Source of the DNA: Bradyrhizobium sp. in8p8
GTDB taxonomy: Bacteria > Pseudomonadota > Alphaproteobacteria > Rhizobiales > Xanthobacteraceae
Length of the DNA stretch: 64,000 nt
Direction: 5' to 3'
NCBI RefSeq assembly: GCF_000426845.1
Contig: NZ_AUGD01000007.1
Location: 186,001 to 250,000 of the forward strand
Below the pieces are notes generated by a model. That model searched no databases. It was not told the DNA's origin and saw only the letters and a program-made list of their open reading frames with translations. Position numbers and translations under genes: made by a program. This document shows positions 9,324 to 17,875 of the stretch, piece by piece. How positions within the stretch are numbered: position 1 is the first letter of the stretch; each line of letters starts with the position of its first letter.

Positions 9324-10313
9324 CTACGCTGTCACGAACCTGAGCAAGTCGCCGTTGACGATGTCGGGATGGGTCGTGCAACAACCGTGCGGCAGCAGGT
9401 CGTAGATTTTCAAGGTGCTGTGCTTCAGAAGCCGGGCCGACAGCGGTGCGGAGTCTGCGACGGGGACGATCTGGTCGTCGCTGCCATGCAGGACGAGCGT
9501 CGGCACAGCGATGCTCTTCAGGTCTTCGCTGAAGTCGGTCTCGGAGAAGGCCTTGATGCCGTCGTAATGGGCCTTGGCGCTACCCATCATGCCTTGACGC
9601 CACCAGTTCCAGATCGTCGCCTGCGAAGGCTCGGCACCCGGACGATTGTATCCGTAGAAGGGGCCGCTCGCGAATTCATGATAGAATTGCGGCCTGTTGG
9701 CTGCGAGTCGACCGCGTAAGCCGTCGAAGACCTTAAGGGGCAATCCGCCGGGATTGGACTCGGTCTTGAGCATCAGGGGTGGCACAGCGCCGATGAGCAC
9801 CAGCTTGGCCACGCGATCGCGGCCATGACGTGCGACGTAGCGCGCTGCCTCGCCGCCGCCTGTCGAGTGGCCGACGTGGATGGCGTTGCGAAGATCGAGT
9901 TGCTGGACAAGGGCAGCGACGTCGGCCGCATAGTGGTCCATGTCGTGCCCGTCGCCGACATGGCTCGAGCGGCCGTGGCCGCGGCGGTCATGGGCGATCA
10001 CGCGAAAGCCCTTGCCGAGGAAGAAGAGCATCTGGGCATCCCAGTCATCGGCGCTGAGCGGCCAACCGTGATGGAAGACGATCGGTTGTGCGGACTTCGG
10101 TCCCCAGTCCTTGTAGAAGATCTTTGCGCCGTCGCTGGTGGTGACAGAACCTGTGCCGTCGTTCCTGCCGGTCGAGAGGGCCGCGATCTCCACGTCGTTG
10201 CCTACTGCCGAGGTGGAGCGGATAGTCAATGCCGCCGCGTACAAGAGAGTTGTTGCGAGAATGCTTCGCCGCGAGGTGCTCACGAGCTGGCTGACAGAGC
10301 TGATCAAGGTCAT
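9324..10313 (-). CDS. Alpha/beta hydrolase (haloperoxidase/arylesterase-like), exported
   Basis: 329 residues. An N-terminal segment with twin arginines (STSRRSILATTLLYAAALT) suggests export, possibly by Tat. The hydrolase core starts near residue 60 with KDWGPKSAQPIVFHHGWP. It shows the nucleophile elbow GHSTGGGEAARY, an acid in HGSDDQIVP, and a likely catalytic His in LPHGCCTTHP. This matches cofactor-free haloperoxidases and aryl esterases, which hydrolyse esters and can perhydrolyse. It is the first enzyme gene of the run and is preceded by an AraC gene on the same strand. The physiological substrate is unknown. Confidence 0.88.
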   Translation of the reverse strand: MTLISSVSQLVSTSRRSILATTLLYAAALTIRSTSAVGNDVEIAALSTGRNDGTGSVTTSDGAKIFYKDWGPKSAQPIVFHHGWPLSADDWDAQMLFFLGKGFRVIAHDRRGHGRSSHVGDGHDMDHYAADVAALVQQLDLRNAIHVGHSTGGGEAARYVARHGRDRVAKLVLIGAVPPLMLKTESNPGGLPLKVFDGLRGRLAANRPQFYHEFASGPFYGYNRPGAEPSQATIWNWWRQGMMGSAKAHYDGIKAFSETDFSEDLKSIAVPTLVLHGSDDQIVPVADSAPLSARLLKHSTLKIYDLLPHGCCTTHPDIVNGDLLRFVTA

Positions 10314-10409
10314 TTGCCATTTCCGTTTCAGGTGCGGGCACCATGATTCCTAGCGAAACGCATGCGCCGATGCCCCAGCGCGATTGAGGCGATTGCAGCG
10401 CGATTGCTG

Positions 10410-11360
10410 CTAACGTGCGCGTCGCCGCCAATCGCTCGGCGATTCCCCGGTGAGCTTTCGAAACGCGGCGGCAAAAGCGGTCTGCGAGGAGTAGCCGAGC
10501 GTAGCCGCAATCGAGACCACTGACGCATCGGTGTCGCGCAGCATGTTCATGGCTTGCTCGAGCCGATGCTGACGCAGCCAGGCATGGGGAGACAGTCCCG
10601 TGGAGTCCTTGAATGCACGGCAGAAATGAAAGCGCGACAAGCCGGCGTCGGCAGCAAGAGCTGCGAGCGAGACGTCGGCATCACTGTCCGAGCGCAACCG
10701 CTCGATTGCGCGAAGCAGTGTCTTAGGCGACAATCCGCCCCTCGTCGGCGCGATCGCACTTGGCGAACCGGTGTGCGCAGCCAGAAGACGTGTCGCTAGC
10801 AAATCCATGAGTTGTTGCCTGAAGAGCGTATCCAGCGCTTCGTGCCCTTCCAGCACATCCGCGGCACTCAGCAACAGTCGGGAAGTCACGGGATCTGGAT
10901 GCGCGGTGCGCTCCAGGAGTTCAGTCGGTGATCCGGTTGCCGCTTCGTCCGCCACGCGCTTCAGCGTTGTCTGCGGCAGGTAGAGCTGAACGACATCGAC
11001 GGGTTTTGGGATGTCCCATCGGGAGGTCGATCCCTCCGGAATGACGATGACGACGCCGGGACGAAACGTCCCGATCGCGATCGACCGTCCGGACCGTCGC
11101 TCCATGCGCTGGACCGTGCCATTATAGGCCATGATGACGTGGTGGCTCATGGGCTCGACGACATCGTGCAATGGGTCGTGCTTCCAGTGAGCAATTCCGG
11201 CGCCGGAGGAGTCCAACGCCATGCGAAAGGGAGCCGTCCGGAGCACGCGAGCCATCTCCTCACCGGCAGCTGACCGGTCGCCTACGAGGGCAACGTCCCG
11301 CTGCCCACGAGGGGCGGCGAGGATGTCATTCGCGGATTCGCGCAAGACGACCTTGCTCAT
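10410..11360 (-). CDS. AraC family transcriptional regulator
   Basis: 316 residues. The N-terminal two thirds form a cupin-like sensing domain with low similarity to known types. The C-terminal 100 residues hold the two helix-turn-helix units of AraC/XylS proteins (LAALAADAGLSRFHFCRAFKDSTGLSPHAWLRQHRLEQA and a second HTH ending FRKLTGESPSDWRRR). It lies immediately upstream of the hydrolase, flavoprotein, MBL and SDR genes on the same strand, with 96 bp to the hydrolase start, and probably controls them. A second AraC gene is divergent across a 494-bp gap. The inducer is unknown. Confidence 0.9.
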   Translation of the reverse strand: MSKVVLRESANDILAAPRGQRDVALVGDRSAAGEEMARVLRTAPFRMALDSSGAGIAHWKHDPLHDVVEPMSHHVIMAYNGTVQRMERRSGRSIAIGTFRPGVVIVIPEGSTSRWDIPKPVDVVQLYLPQTTLKRVADEAATGSPTELLERTAHPDPVTSRLLLSAADVLEGHEALDTLFRQQLMDLLATRLLAAHTGSPSAIAPTRGGLSPKTLLRAIERLRSDSDADVSLAALAADAGLSRFHFCRAFKDSTGLSPHAWLRQHRLEQAMNMLRDTDASVVSIAATLGYSSQTAFAAAFRKLTGESPSDWRRRAR

Positions 11361-11854
11361 GGACTCTCGCTCGTGTGCGCGCCTCGCTGACGCGTGACCT
11401 CTTGATCGTGGTTTCAGCCGCAGCGAAGCGGGGCCGAACGGCCGGTGCCGTGATATTCGCTCGGCGGATGGATTCGGGGTCCGAAGGCAATCCGTCGAGG
11501 TTCGATGCCGCAGATTTGCGGGTTCTAGGCGGCGCGGAAATCTGCGTCTTTCCTATTGCTGCCGTGTTTTGCCTGATCCTGCTCTGCGGACACGAGGAGC
11601 GCGCGGTCCGCGTGCGTTTGTGAAAAATCGTGATGTCCGCGCCTCTATTCTCCAGGCATCCCAAGCCATCGGGTCCGGGCACATCGCTTTGGAATAACTG
11701 ACAATTCTGACGTCGCTCGGTCGAGGCGAAGGACCGAGCCGCTCCGGGGCGACGTCGCCGGTCGTGGACAGCAACGAGCCAATACCCGATATAGTGCTCT
11801 GGTAATGGCAGCTTGCTGTGGCCTGCTCCCTCGACATGACGGAAGAGACACAGG
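11361..11854. promoter_or_regulatory. 494-bp divergent intergenic region between two AraC genes
   Basis: No gene is convincing here. The gap must hold both AraC promoters. GCTCGGTC (11715-11722) and GACCGAGC (11732-11739) form a perfect 8-base inverted repeat with a 9-base spacer, a possible operator. TATAGT at 11790-11795, about 60 bases before the plus-strand AraC start, is a possible -10 element, but no good -35 lies at the usual spacing. Confidence 0.4.
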
Positions 11855-12784
11855 ATGACCAGGACAGGCGCTTACGGTGAACGGCTCGCAGAGTTCCTTC
11901 GCCTGGAGGAAGCCCCTCCCACTCTGACGACGGGGTCGCTGCGCAGCACCAAGATTGCGGTCACTGAAACGCGCCACGACAGTCCCGTGCCGGGCCTTTC
12001 CGGTTCGTTCGCCGCGGAAGATGCCTATCTGGTCAGTCTGAAGCTGCGCGACTATCCGGAGTGCGAGATCTGGGAGCAGGGGCGTCACATCAAAAAGGCG
12101 GATGTCCACGCCGGCACGACGTATCTCTATGATCTCAAGGTCGACCCGCGCTACCTGATCAACAAGCCATTCCACTCTCTGCACTTCTACGTGCCGCGTT
12201 CCGCGCTCGATGGTCTCGCTGATCAGTCGGGCGCACGGCGCATCGATACGCTCGACTGCAGCCCAATCGGGCACGATGATGCCATCGTTCGTCACATCGG
12301 CGCCTCCTTGCGCGAGGGACTGCGGCGGCCGGACGAGGCAAATCAGCTCTTCGTCGACCACATCATGCTGGCGCTTGCCGCCCACGTCGCTCAAGCCTAT
12401 GGCGGCTTTCGAAACAAGGTCGAGAGCAGCCGCGGCGCGCTTGCGTCATGGCAGCTCGCGCGGGCCTGCGACAAACTCGAAGCGGATCTCAGCGGGAAGC
12501 TGCCATTGGAGGCGATCGCTGCGGAGCTAGGCCTCTCCGTCAGCCATTTCTCACGCGCGTTTCGCGCGGCGACCGGCCTGCCGCCTCATCGCTGGCTTCT
12601 GCATCATCGCGTGAGAACCGCAAAGCGTCTGATGAGCGAGCCCGGCCCATCATTGTCCGAGGTTGCGATCTCTGCCGGCTTTGCGAACCAGAGCCACTTC
12701 ACGCGGGTCTTCTCGGCAATTGCCGGCATCAGCCCAGGTGCATGGCGGCACGATGTGCTGGGAACAGCAAGCCGCGAACGGTGA
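11855..12784 (+). CDS. AraC family transcriptional regulator
   Basis: 309 residues. The C-terminal domain carries both AraC-type helix-turn-helices: LEAIAAELGLSVSHFSRAFR and LSEVAISAGFANQSHFTRVF, followed by AGISPGAWR, the family signature. The N-terminal 190 residues are a variable ligand domain. It is divergent from the other AraC gene and converges on the small membrane-protein gene. Whether it controls the enzyme run to its left or acts elsewhere is not decidable from sequence. The hairpin at 11715-11739 lies between the two regulators and could bind either. Confidence 0.9.
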   Translation: MTRTGAYGERLAEFLRLEEAPPTLTTGSLRSTKIAVTETRHDSPVPGLSGSFAAEDAYLVSLKLRDYPECEIWEQGRHIKKADVHAGTTYLYDLKVDPRYLINKPFHSLHFYVPRSALDGLADQSGARRIDTLDCSPIGHDDAIVRHIGASLREGLRRPDEANQLFVDHIMLALAAHVAQAYGGFRNKVESSRGALASWQLARACDKLEADLSGKLPLEAIAAELGLSVSHFSRAFRAATGLPPHRWLLHHRVRTAKRLMSEPGPSLSEVAISAGFANQSHFTRVFSAIAGISPGAWRHDVLGTASRER

Positions 12785-12836
12785 TCTGCCTTTCTCTGAG
12801 ACTGGTACTGCAGGTCATGCAGACATGTTCACGACC

Positions 12837-13112
12837 TTACGGCAGAAGCGTCATGAGCTCATAGAGCACAACGGCAGCGCCGAGACAGCGTCGCCAGGGG
12901 TTCACGCCGCGAATGATCTCGTCGGCGCCCCAGATGATGAGCCCGCCCTTCACGACGATCGTCAAGGCGAGGCTGGCCTTGCCTGCGGACGGCCATATCC
13001 AGAGCAGAATTCCCGCGACGATGACGATCCACAGAACGAGGTTGGGCCACTGGGCGATGGTGATGGCGCCGGTTTCGCGGTTCCGGAAGAACCAATCAAG
13101 AATTCGCCGCAT
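12837..13112 (-). CDS. Small membrane protein of unknown function
   Basis: 91 residues with a short amphipathic start and three hydrophobic stretches (about 20-40, 47-65 and 73-90) separated by small turns, so probably three membrane helices. I do not recognise the family. It lies 12 bp after the PPOX-fold gene on the same strand and is likely cotranscribed with it and perhaps the SulP gene. The fold of conserved W residues (WIWPSAG, NPWRR) suggests a real protein. Confidence 0.7.
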   Translation of the reverse strand: MRRILDWFFRNRETGAITIAQWPNLVLWIVIVAGILLWIWPSAGKASLALTIVVKGGLIIWGADEIIRGVNPWRRCLGAAVVLYELMTLLP

Positions 13113-13124
13113 GACCGGGGCCGA

Positions 13125-13556
13125 TCAGAGCTCGACCTCCCCCTCTTCACGACCTTTCCAATAGGCCATGCGGTTGGCTCTGACCGTGATCAGGACGAGG
13201 CCGGGCGTATCGATGCCGTGGTCGAACCATTTGTCGAGATCGCTCGTCCAGTGCTGCTGGAAGGCCGTCTTGTCCCGGATCAATTCGGCACTGCCTTCAA
13301 CGGCGAGGTAGATTCCCTTGGAGAAAAGCCCCGCCTCGGATGAGAATCCGAGCGCTGCCTTTGGATTTCGTTGAATGTCCGATCCCGTCCGCGCCTGTTC
13401 GTAGGTGAAGTAATACGAGGTGCCGGCGTAGGCGACGTCGCCGCTGTTGCTCATCGGACGGTTCGCAATCTCGCCGTTCTCGGCGTGGGTCGAGAGAATG
13501 GCGATGTCGATTCCGGCCATTTCCCTTGAGGTATCGGCGAGCGGTTTCTTGGCCAT
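13125..13556 (-). CDS. Pyridoxamine 5'-phosphate oxidase-fold general stress protein
   Basis: 143 residues of the split-barrel flavin-binding fold, similar in layout to general stress protein 26: RPMSNSG, YFTYEQARTGSDIQRNPKAALGF, VEGSAELI and a C-terminal YWKGREEGEVEL. Such proteins bind FMN or F420-like cofactors and reduce or sequester oxidised molecules. The ATG at 13556 is chosen because GGAGGAAA lies 6 bases upstream; the longer open frame to 13817 overlaps the SulP gene. It is flanked on the same strand by SulP and the small membrane protein, a possible stress operon. Confidence 0.85.
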   Translation of the reverse strand: MAKKPLADTSREMAGIDIAILSTHAENGEIANRPMSNSGDVAYAGTSYYFTYEQARTGSDIQRNPKAALGFSSEAGLFSKGIYLAVEGSAELIRDKTAFQQHWTSDLDKWFDHGIDTPGLVLITVRANRMAYWKGREEGEVEL

Positions 13557-13680
13557 GAACTTTCCTCCAGTGGAGCGGGAGCAACGACCGGATTGGGCCC
13601 ATGTTCCCCTGAAGCCTGGGAGTGCGCGCCCGCACGTTTCAGCAATGACTCGCTTGTTGCCTGTGGCCGGCTCGACGTCA

Positions 13681-15417
13681 CTATCCGATGTTACGACCAA
13701 CCTCGACCTCGTCTTCCCAGTCCCTCCACGCGACATTGTTCGTGTCCAGGTAACTCGAAACGGCTGAGCCGATGGTCGGAAAGAAGTGGGCCTCGCCGAC
13801 CTGGGCGTACAAACCAAATCGTTTCAGCTTGTCCTTCACCGGGTCCTTGAGCTCGGCAAAGCAGAGTTCGATGCCCCTGGCTCGGAGCGCCTCGTTCAGT
13901 TCTGCAACGGTATCGCAAGCGGTGACGTCGACGCTCGTGACCGGTTCGGCGGCGACGACCAACCAGCGCACAGGTGTTGGCGATGTCGCGACGGCGGCCA
14001 GAATTCGCTCCTTGAAGAACTCGGCATTGGCGAAGAACAGCGGCGCATCCCAGCGGAACAGGACCAGTCCCGGGATCAGCCGGGCATCGGGATATCTCGT
14101 GATGTCGTGATAGCCCTTGACGCCGTGTGCCCGCCCCAGAATCGCGGAGTGCGGACGCCAGCCATCCCACAGAAACTCCGCAATGGCCACGGCGATGGCA
14201 AGGCCGATTCCCGGGATCGGGCCGAGCACGGTGACGCCGACGAAACACAGCACAGTCAACCAGAATTCCCAGCGCTGGATTCGGTAGATTCGCTTGAGAT
14301 CGCTGATCTCGATCAAGCTGATTGCGGCTGAGATCACCACCGCTGCCAATGCGGCGTGCGGCAGGTGCTGCAGCAGATTCGGCGCAAACAGCAGAAGGAA
14401 GGCGATGACGAGCGCGCCGACGATGCTCGCCAGCTGGGTGCGCGCGCCGGCGGCCTCGGCAATTGGCGTGCGCGATGAACTGCTGCTGATGGGGAAGCCC
14501 TGAAACAGACCAGTCGCCAGATTGGCCGCGCCGAGACCCACCATCTCCTGGTTCGGATCGACTTTATCGCCGAATCGCGCAGCGTAGGTTCGCGACAACA
14601 CGCTGGTATCGGCGAACGAAACGAGAGCGATGGCGCACCCGCCGGTCAGCACCGGGATCAGATCGCTGTAACCAATCCTGGGAATAGAGAACGCCGGCAG
14701 ACCCTGCGGAAGTGGGCCCAAGACTTCCACACCATGACCGCTTCCGAGATCAAATAGTGCGACGACAAGGGTCGCTGCGACGACGGCAATCAGGATTCCC
14801 GGCAGTCGTTTGCTATCCTTGAGCAGCAGGATCACCATCAACGTGCCGAGTCCGATTGTGAATGCGGCCCAGTTCATCTTGCCGCCGCTGATCCCGATGG
14901 TGATCGCCCACAGGCCTCTCAGCGGCCCTTCGCTCTCGATCGAGAAACCGAGCAGCCTTGGCAGTTGGCTGATCAGGACGGTCAGCGCGATCCCGTTCAT
15001 GTAGCCATACCGTATCGGCTTCGAGAGAAGCTCGGTTACGAAGCCCAATCGCGCGATGCCCGCCACGATGAGCACAGCTCCTGAAACGAGCGCCATCATG
15101 GCGGCAAGCATTGCGGCGCGGACCGGATCACCACCGGACAAGGGGGCAATGACACCGAGGATGACAGCTGCCAGCGCCGAGTCGGGTCCGAGCACGATGA
15201 TGCGGCTCGGACCGAACACCGCGTAGGCCAGAAGAGCGACGATGGTTGCGTAGAGGCCGTGGATGCCCGGCAGGCCAGACGCCACGGCATAGGCAATTCC
15301 GACCGGGACAAGCATGGTCGCCAGCACGAGACCTGCGAATACGTCGTTCCGAAGCCAATCAGATTCGTAGTGGCGAAGCGTCTCGATCCCCGGCACCCAA
15401 CGCGTCCAACCGCTCAC
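13681..15417 (-). CDS. SulP family inorganic anion transporter with STAS domain
   Basis: 578 residues. About 400 hydrophobic residues contain the SulP signature region (SGLPGIHGLYATIVALLAYAVFGPSR near the start), then a C-terminal STAS domain from about 430 (DARLIPGLVLFRWDAPLFFANAEFFKERI). SulP carriers import sulfate, bicarbonate or dicarboxylates by proton or sodium symport. I take the GTG at 15417 because GGAG sits 6 bases before it; the frame can extend to a TTG at 15429 but without a site. STAS domains regulate these carriers and may bind acyl carrier protein. The anion is not predictable from sequence. The 125-bp gap to the PPOX gene leaves cotranscription open. Confidence 0.9.
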   Translation of the reverse strand: MSGWTRWVPGIETLRHYESDWLRNDVFAGLVLATMLVPVGIAYAVASGLPGIHGLYATIVALLAYAVFGPSRIIVLGPDSALAAVILGVIAPLSGGDPVRAAMLAAMMALVSGAVLIVAGIARLGFVTELLSKPIRYGYMNGIALTVLISQLPRLLGFSIESEGPLRGLWAITIGISGGKMNWAAFTIGLGTLMVILLLKDSKRLPGILIAVVAATLVVALFDLGSGHGVEVLGPLPQGLPAFSIPRIGYSDLIPVLTGGCAIALVSFADTSVLSRTYAARFGDKVDPNQEMVGLGAANLATGLFQGFPISSSSSRTPIAEAAGARTQLASIVGALVIAFLLLFAPNLLQHLPHAALAAVVISAAISLIEISDLKRIYRIQRWEFWLTVLCFVGVTVLGPIPGIGLAIAVAIAEFLWDGWRPHSAILGRAHGVKGYHDITRYPDARLIPGLVLFRWDAPLFFANAEFFKERILAAVATSPTPVRWLVVAAEPVTSVDVTACDTVAELNEALRARGIELCFAELKDPVKDKLKRFGLYAQVGEAHFFPTIGSAVSSYLDTNNVAWRDWEDEVEVGRNIG

Positions 15418-15837
15418 CGCGCACTCCAAGGGCCGTTCGCCATGCGGATAGTGACGAGGTGTAGAATGCTGACCGCCTCTGCAATGTCACCGCACGGCTC
15501 CGACCGGCATGCGCCGGCAGCGCTATCGCCGACAGACCAGCACTCAAGCCGGATGCTGGCAGTCTCGAGTCGGCCCGCCGATGGCGAGCGAGGATCCTGC
15601 AAGTGCTCCACCGTTCTCTTGATGCAGATCAACGCTGTCGATGCCTCAACTCCTCGTGCGGCGCAATAGTGTTTGGAAACGTGAATCAAGGCCGGCCGGT
15701 CGCGCGCTTTCTTCCTTGCCTGGCTTTCGCCTGTTGCGCTGCTGCCCTGTCCCGGCCGGGGTGAATTGCCCGGCGGGGACGAGCAATGGTAATCAAGAGT
15801 CCCAGTGAGGGAAACACGAAAGAAAAAGGCGCGAGCG
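15418..15837. other. 420-bp gap, no gene seen
   Basis: Divergent promoters for the SulP gene (minus) and the methyltransferase gene (plus) must lie here. I see no coding sequence with a ribosome site and no strong hairpin. Open frames that cross the gap continue antisense into the neighbours. Confidence 0.5.
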
Positions 15838-16608
15838 ATGGTCTGGGATCCGCAGCAATATCTGAAGTTCGCCGGCCACCGGCTCCGGCCTGCCGTCGAT
15901 CTGTTGATGCGGATTCCGGATTTTGCGCCGCGCGCGATCGCCGATCTCGGCGCCGGCGCCGGCAACGTGACGAAGCTGATCAAGGAGCGCTGGCCTGATG
16001 CACGCGTGGTCGGTGTCGAGGGCTCGGCCGAGATGGTCGACGCGGGCCGGAAGGCCGCGCCTGACGTGGAATGGTCACATCAGGATCTCGGCCATTGGCG
16101 TCCCGCCGGGCAGTATGACTTGATCTTTTCCAATGCCGCACTGCACTGGCTGCCCAATCATGCGGCGCTCTTCCCGTCGGTCATGGAGAAGGTGCGTCCC
16201 GGCGGCATGCTCGCGGTGCAGATGCCGCGCAACTTCACCGCGCCCTCGCATGTGCTGATCGGCGAGACGGCGTTGAATGGTCCGTGGCGGTCCAAGGTCG
16301 AGCATCTCGTCACCCCGCCGCCCGTCGAGGGGCCGTCCTTCTATCACGATCTGCTTGCGCCGATGTCGGCCAACATCGACATCTGGGAGACGGAATATCT
16401 TCAAGTGCTCGAAGGCGAGAACCCCGTGAAGGAATGGACCAAGGGGACCTGGCTGACACGCTATCTCGACGTCCTGCAGGGCGAGGAGAAGGCCGCGTTC
16501 GAGGCCGCTTATGGAGCGCGGGTCGCCGAGGCCTACCCGAAGAATGCGGCGGGACAGACGCTTTTCCCGTTCCGCCGTCTCTTCATGATTGCGCAGCGCA
16601 AAGGCTGA
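15838..16608 (+). CDS. tam: Trans-aconitate 2-methyltransferase
   Basis: 256 residues, close to the 252 of E. coli Tam. The N-terminus VWDPQQYLKFAGHRLRPAVDLL is typical of the family. The SAM-binding motif I is DLGAGAGNVTKLI, followed by the acidic GVEGSAEMV and then SNAALHWLPNHAALFP, all characteristic of Tam. The enzyme uses S-adenosylmethionine to methylate trans-aconitate, a spontaneous inhibitor derived from cis-aconitate in the citric acid cycle. The ATG at 15838 is preferred over the open frame start at 15805 because AAAAGG lies upstream and the family N-terminus begins there. It lies upstream of the TRAP transporter genes, separated by 198 bp, so it is probably independent. Confidence 0.93.
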   Translation: MVWDPQQYLKFAGHRLRPAVDLLMRIPDFAPRAIADLGAGAGNVTKLIKERWPDARVVGVEGSAEMVDAGRKAAPDVEWSHQDLGHWRPAGQYDLIFSNAALHWLPNHAALFPSVMEKVRPGGMLAVQMPRNFTAPSHVLIGETALNGPWRSKVEHLVTPPPVEGPSFYHDLLAPMSANIDIWETEYLQVLEGENPVKEWTKGTWLTRYLDVLQGEEKAAFEAAYGARVAEAYPKNAAGQTLFPFRRLFMIAQRKG

Positions 16609-16806
16609 CGGCCCTGCCGCAATGCGGCATAAGTGCTCGTTCCATTGGACGCGGGCGAACGCCGGGTTGCGCATATAGCGGTCGCCAAGCTAGCTTGGCT
16701 GCGGCAAGTTCGGCTTGGGTCTCGCTGTCCGGGTAGCGGATTGCTGCCATTGCGGACCTGAAAAACACAAAAGAAGCCGGTTTCGGAGGCTATTGGGAGG
16801 TACTTC

Positions 16807-17808
16807 ATGCGCAAGCTGCTTGTTGCGGTCGCCGCCGCGGCTGTTCTCTTGACGCCCGGCATCGCCGCGGCTCAGAGCCCCATCGTCATAAAGTTCAGCC
16901 ACGTTGTCGCCAACGACACCCCGAAGGGCAAGGGTGCGCTGAGATTCAAGGAGCTCGCGGAGAAGTATACCGACGGCAAGGTCAAGGTCGAAGTCTATCC
17001 GAATTCCACGCTCTACAAGGACAAGGAGGAGATCGAGGCGCTGCAGCTCGGCTCGGTGCAAATGCTCGCGCCGTCAACCGCGAAATTCGCCCCGCTCGGG
17101 ATCAAGGAGTTTGAGGCGCTCGACCTGCCCTGGCTGTTCAAGGACGACCAGACCTATTCCAACGCAATGAAGGGCACGATCGGCAAGTGGTTGTTCCAGA
17201 AGCTCGAGGCCAAGGGCATCATCGGCCTCGCTTATTGGGACAACGGCTTCCACATGCTCTCCGCCAACCGTCCGCTGGCGAAGCCGACCGATTTCCAGGG
17301 CCTCAAGTTCCGTATCTCCGGATCGAAGGTGGCCGACCAATATCTTCGCATCATGGGCTCGATCCCTCAGATCATGGCGTTCTCGGAAGTTTACCAGGCC
17401 TTGCAGACCGGCGTGGTCGATGGCTGCGAGAACACCGCATCCAACTATCTGACGCAGAAGTTCTACGAGGTGCAGAAGGACATCACCGTGTCCTACCACG
17501 CGCATCTGCAATATGCGGTCATCGTCAACTCGAAATTCTGGTCCGGCCTGCCGCCCGATATCCGCGCCCAGCTCGAGAAGGCGATGGCGGAGGCGACCGA
17601 CTACACCAACTCGATCGCGCGCCAGGAGAACGAGGACGCCCTGGCCGAGATCAAGAAGACGGGCAAGACCAATCTGCATTATCTCACCGATGCCGACCGC
17701 AAGGCCTGGCAAGAAGCGATGCAGCCGACCTATAAATGGGCAAAGGGGCGGGTCGGGCAGGAGGTGCTCGATCTCGTCGCCAAGGAACTCGACGTCAAGA
17801 TGAACTGA
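16807..17808 (+). CDS. dctP: TRAP transporter substrate-binding protein (DctP type)
   Basis: 333 residues with a clear Sec signal (RKLLVAVAAAAVLLTP...AAA-Q). The mature DctP fold shows KFRISGSKVADQYLRIMG, the region whose Arg clamps a substrate carboxylate, then FSEVYQALQTGVVDGCENT, a strong family signature. It captures organic acids in the periplasm and hands them to the DctQM permease 67 bp downstream. GGGAGG is close before the ATG. The C4-dicarboxylate assignment is by similarity to Rhodobacter DctP; other acids are possible. An intercistronic hairpin follows. Confidence 0.92.
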   Translation: MRKLLVAVAAAAVLLTPGIAAAQSPIVIKFSHVVANDTPKGKGALRFKELAEKYTDGKVKVEVYPNSTLYKDKEEIEALQLGSVQMLAPSTAKFAPLGIKEFEALDLPWLFKDDQTYSNAMKGTIGKWLFQKLEAKGIIGLAYWDNGFHMLSANRPLAKPTDFQGLKFRISGSKVADQYLRIMGSIPQIMAFSEVYQALQTGVVDGCENTASNYLTQKFYEVQKDITVSYHAHLQYAVIVNSKFWSGLPPDIRAQLEKAMAEATDYTNSIARQENEDALAEIKKTGKTNLHYLTDADRKAWQEAMQPTYKWAKGRVGQEVLDLVAKELDVKMN

Positions 17809-17833
17809 CGGGCCGCGTCCTAACAACAATGCC

Positions 17834-17865
17834 AACGGTCGGGGGTGATCGCACTCCCGGCCGTT
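17834..17865 (+). other. Intercistronic hairpin between dctP and dctQM
   Basis: AACGGTCGGG at 17834-17843 pairs with CCCGGCCGTT at 17856-17865, ten pairs including one G-U. No T-run follows. Such hairpins after binding-protein genes usually protect the upstream mRNA or partly terminate, so the binding protein outnumbers the permease. Confidence 0.5.
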
Positions 17866-17875
17866 GCGCTCTTGA

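Noticed and set aside
13557..13817. N-terminal extension of the PPOX-fold gene
   Set aside because: It overlaps the SulP gene and lacks a site; GGAGGAAA marks the start at 13556.
15414..15983. Open frame across the SulP-tam gap on the minus strand
   Set aside because: No ribosome site, low-complexity translation, and it overlaps the methyltransferase start.
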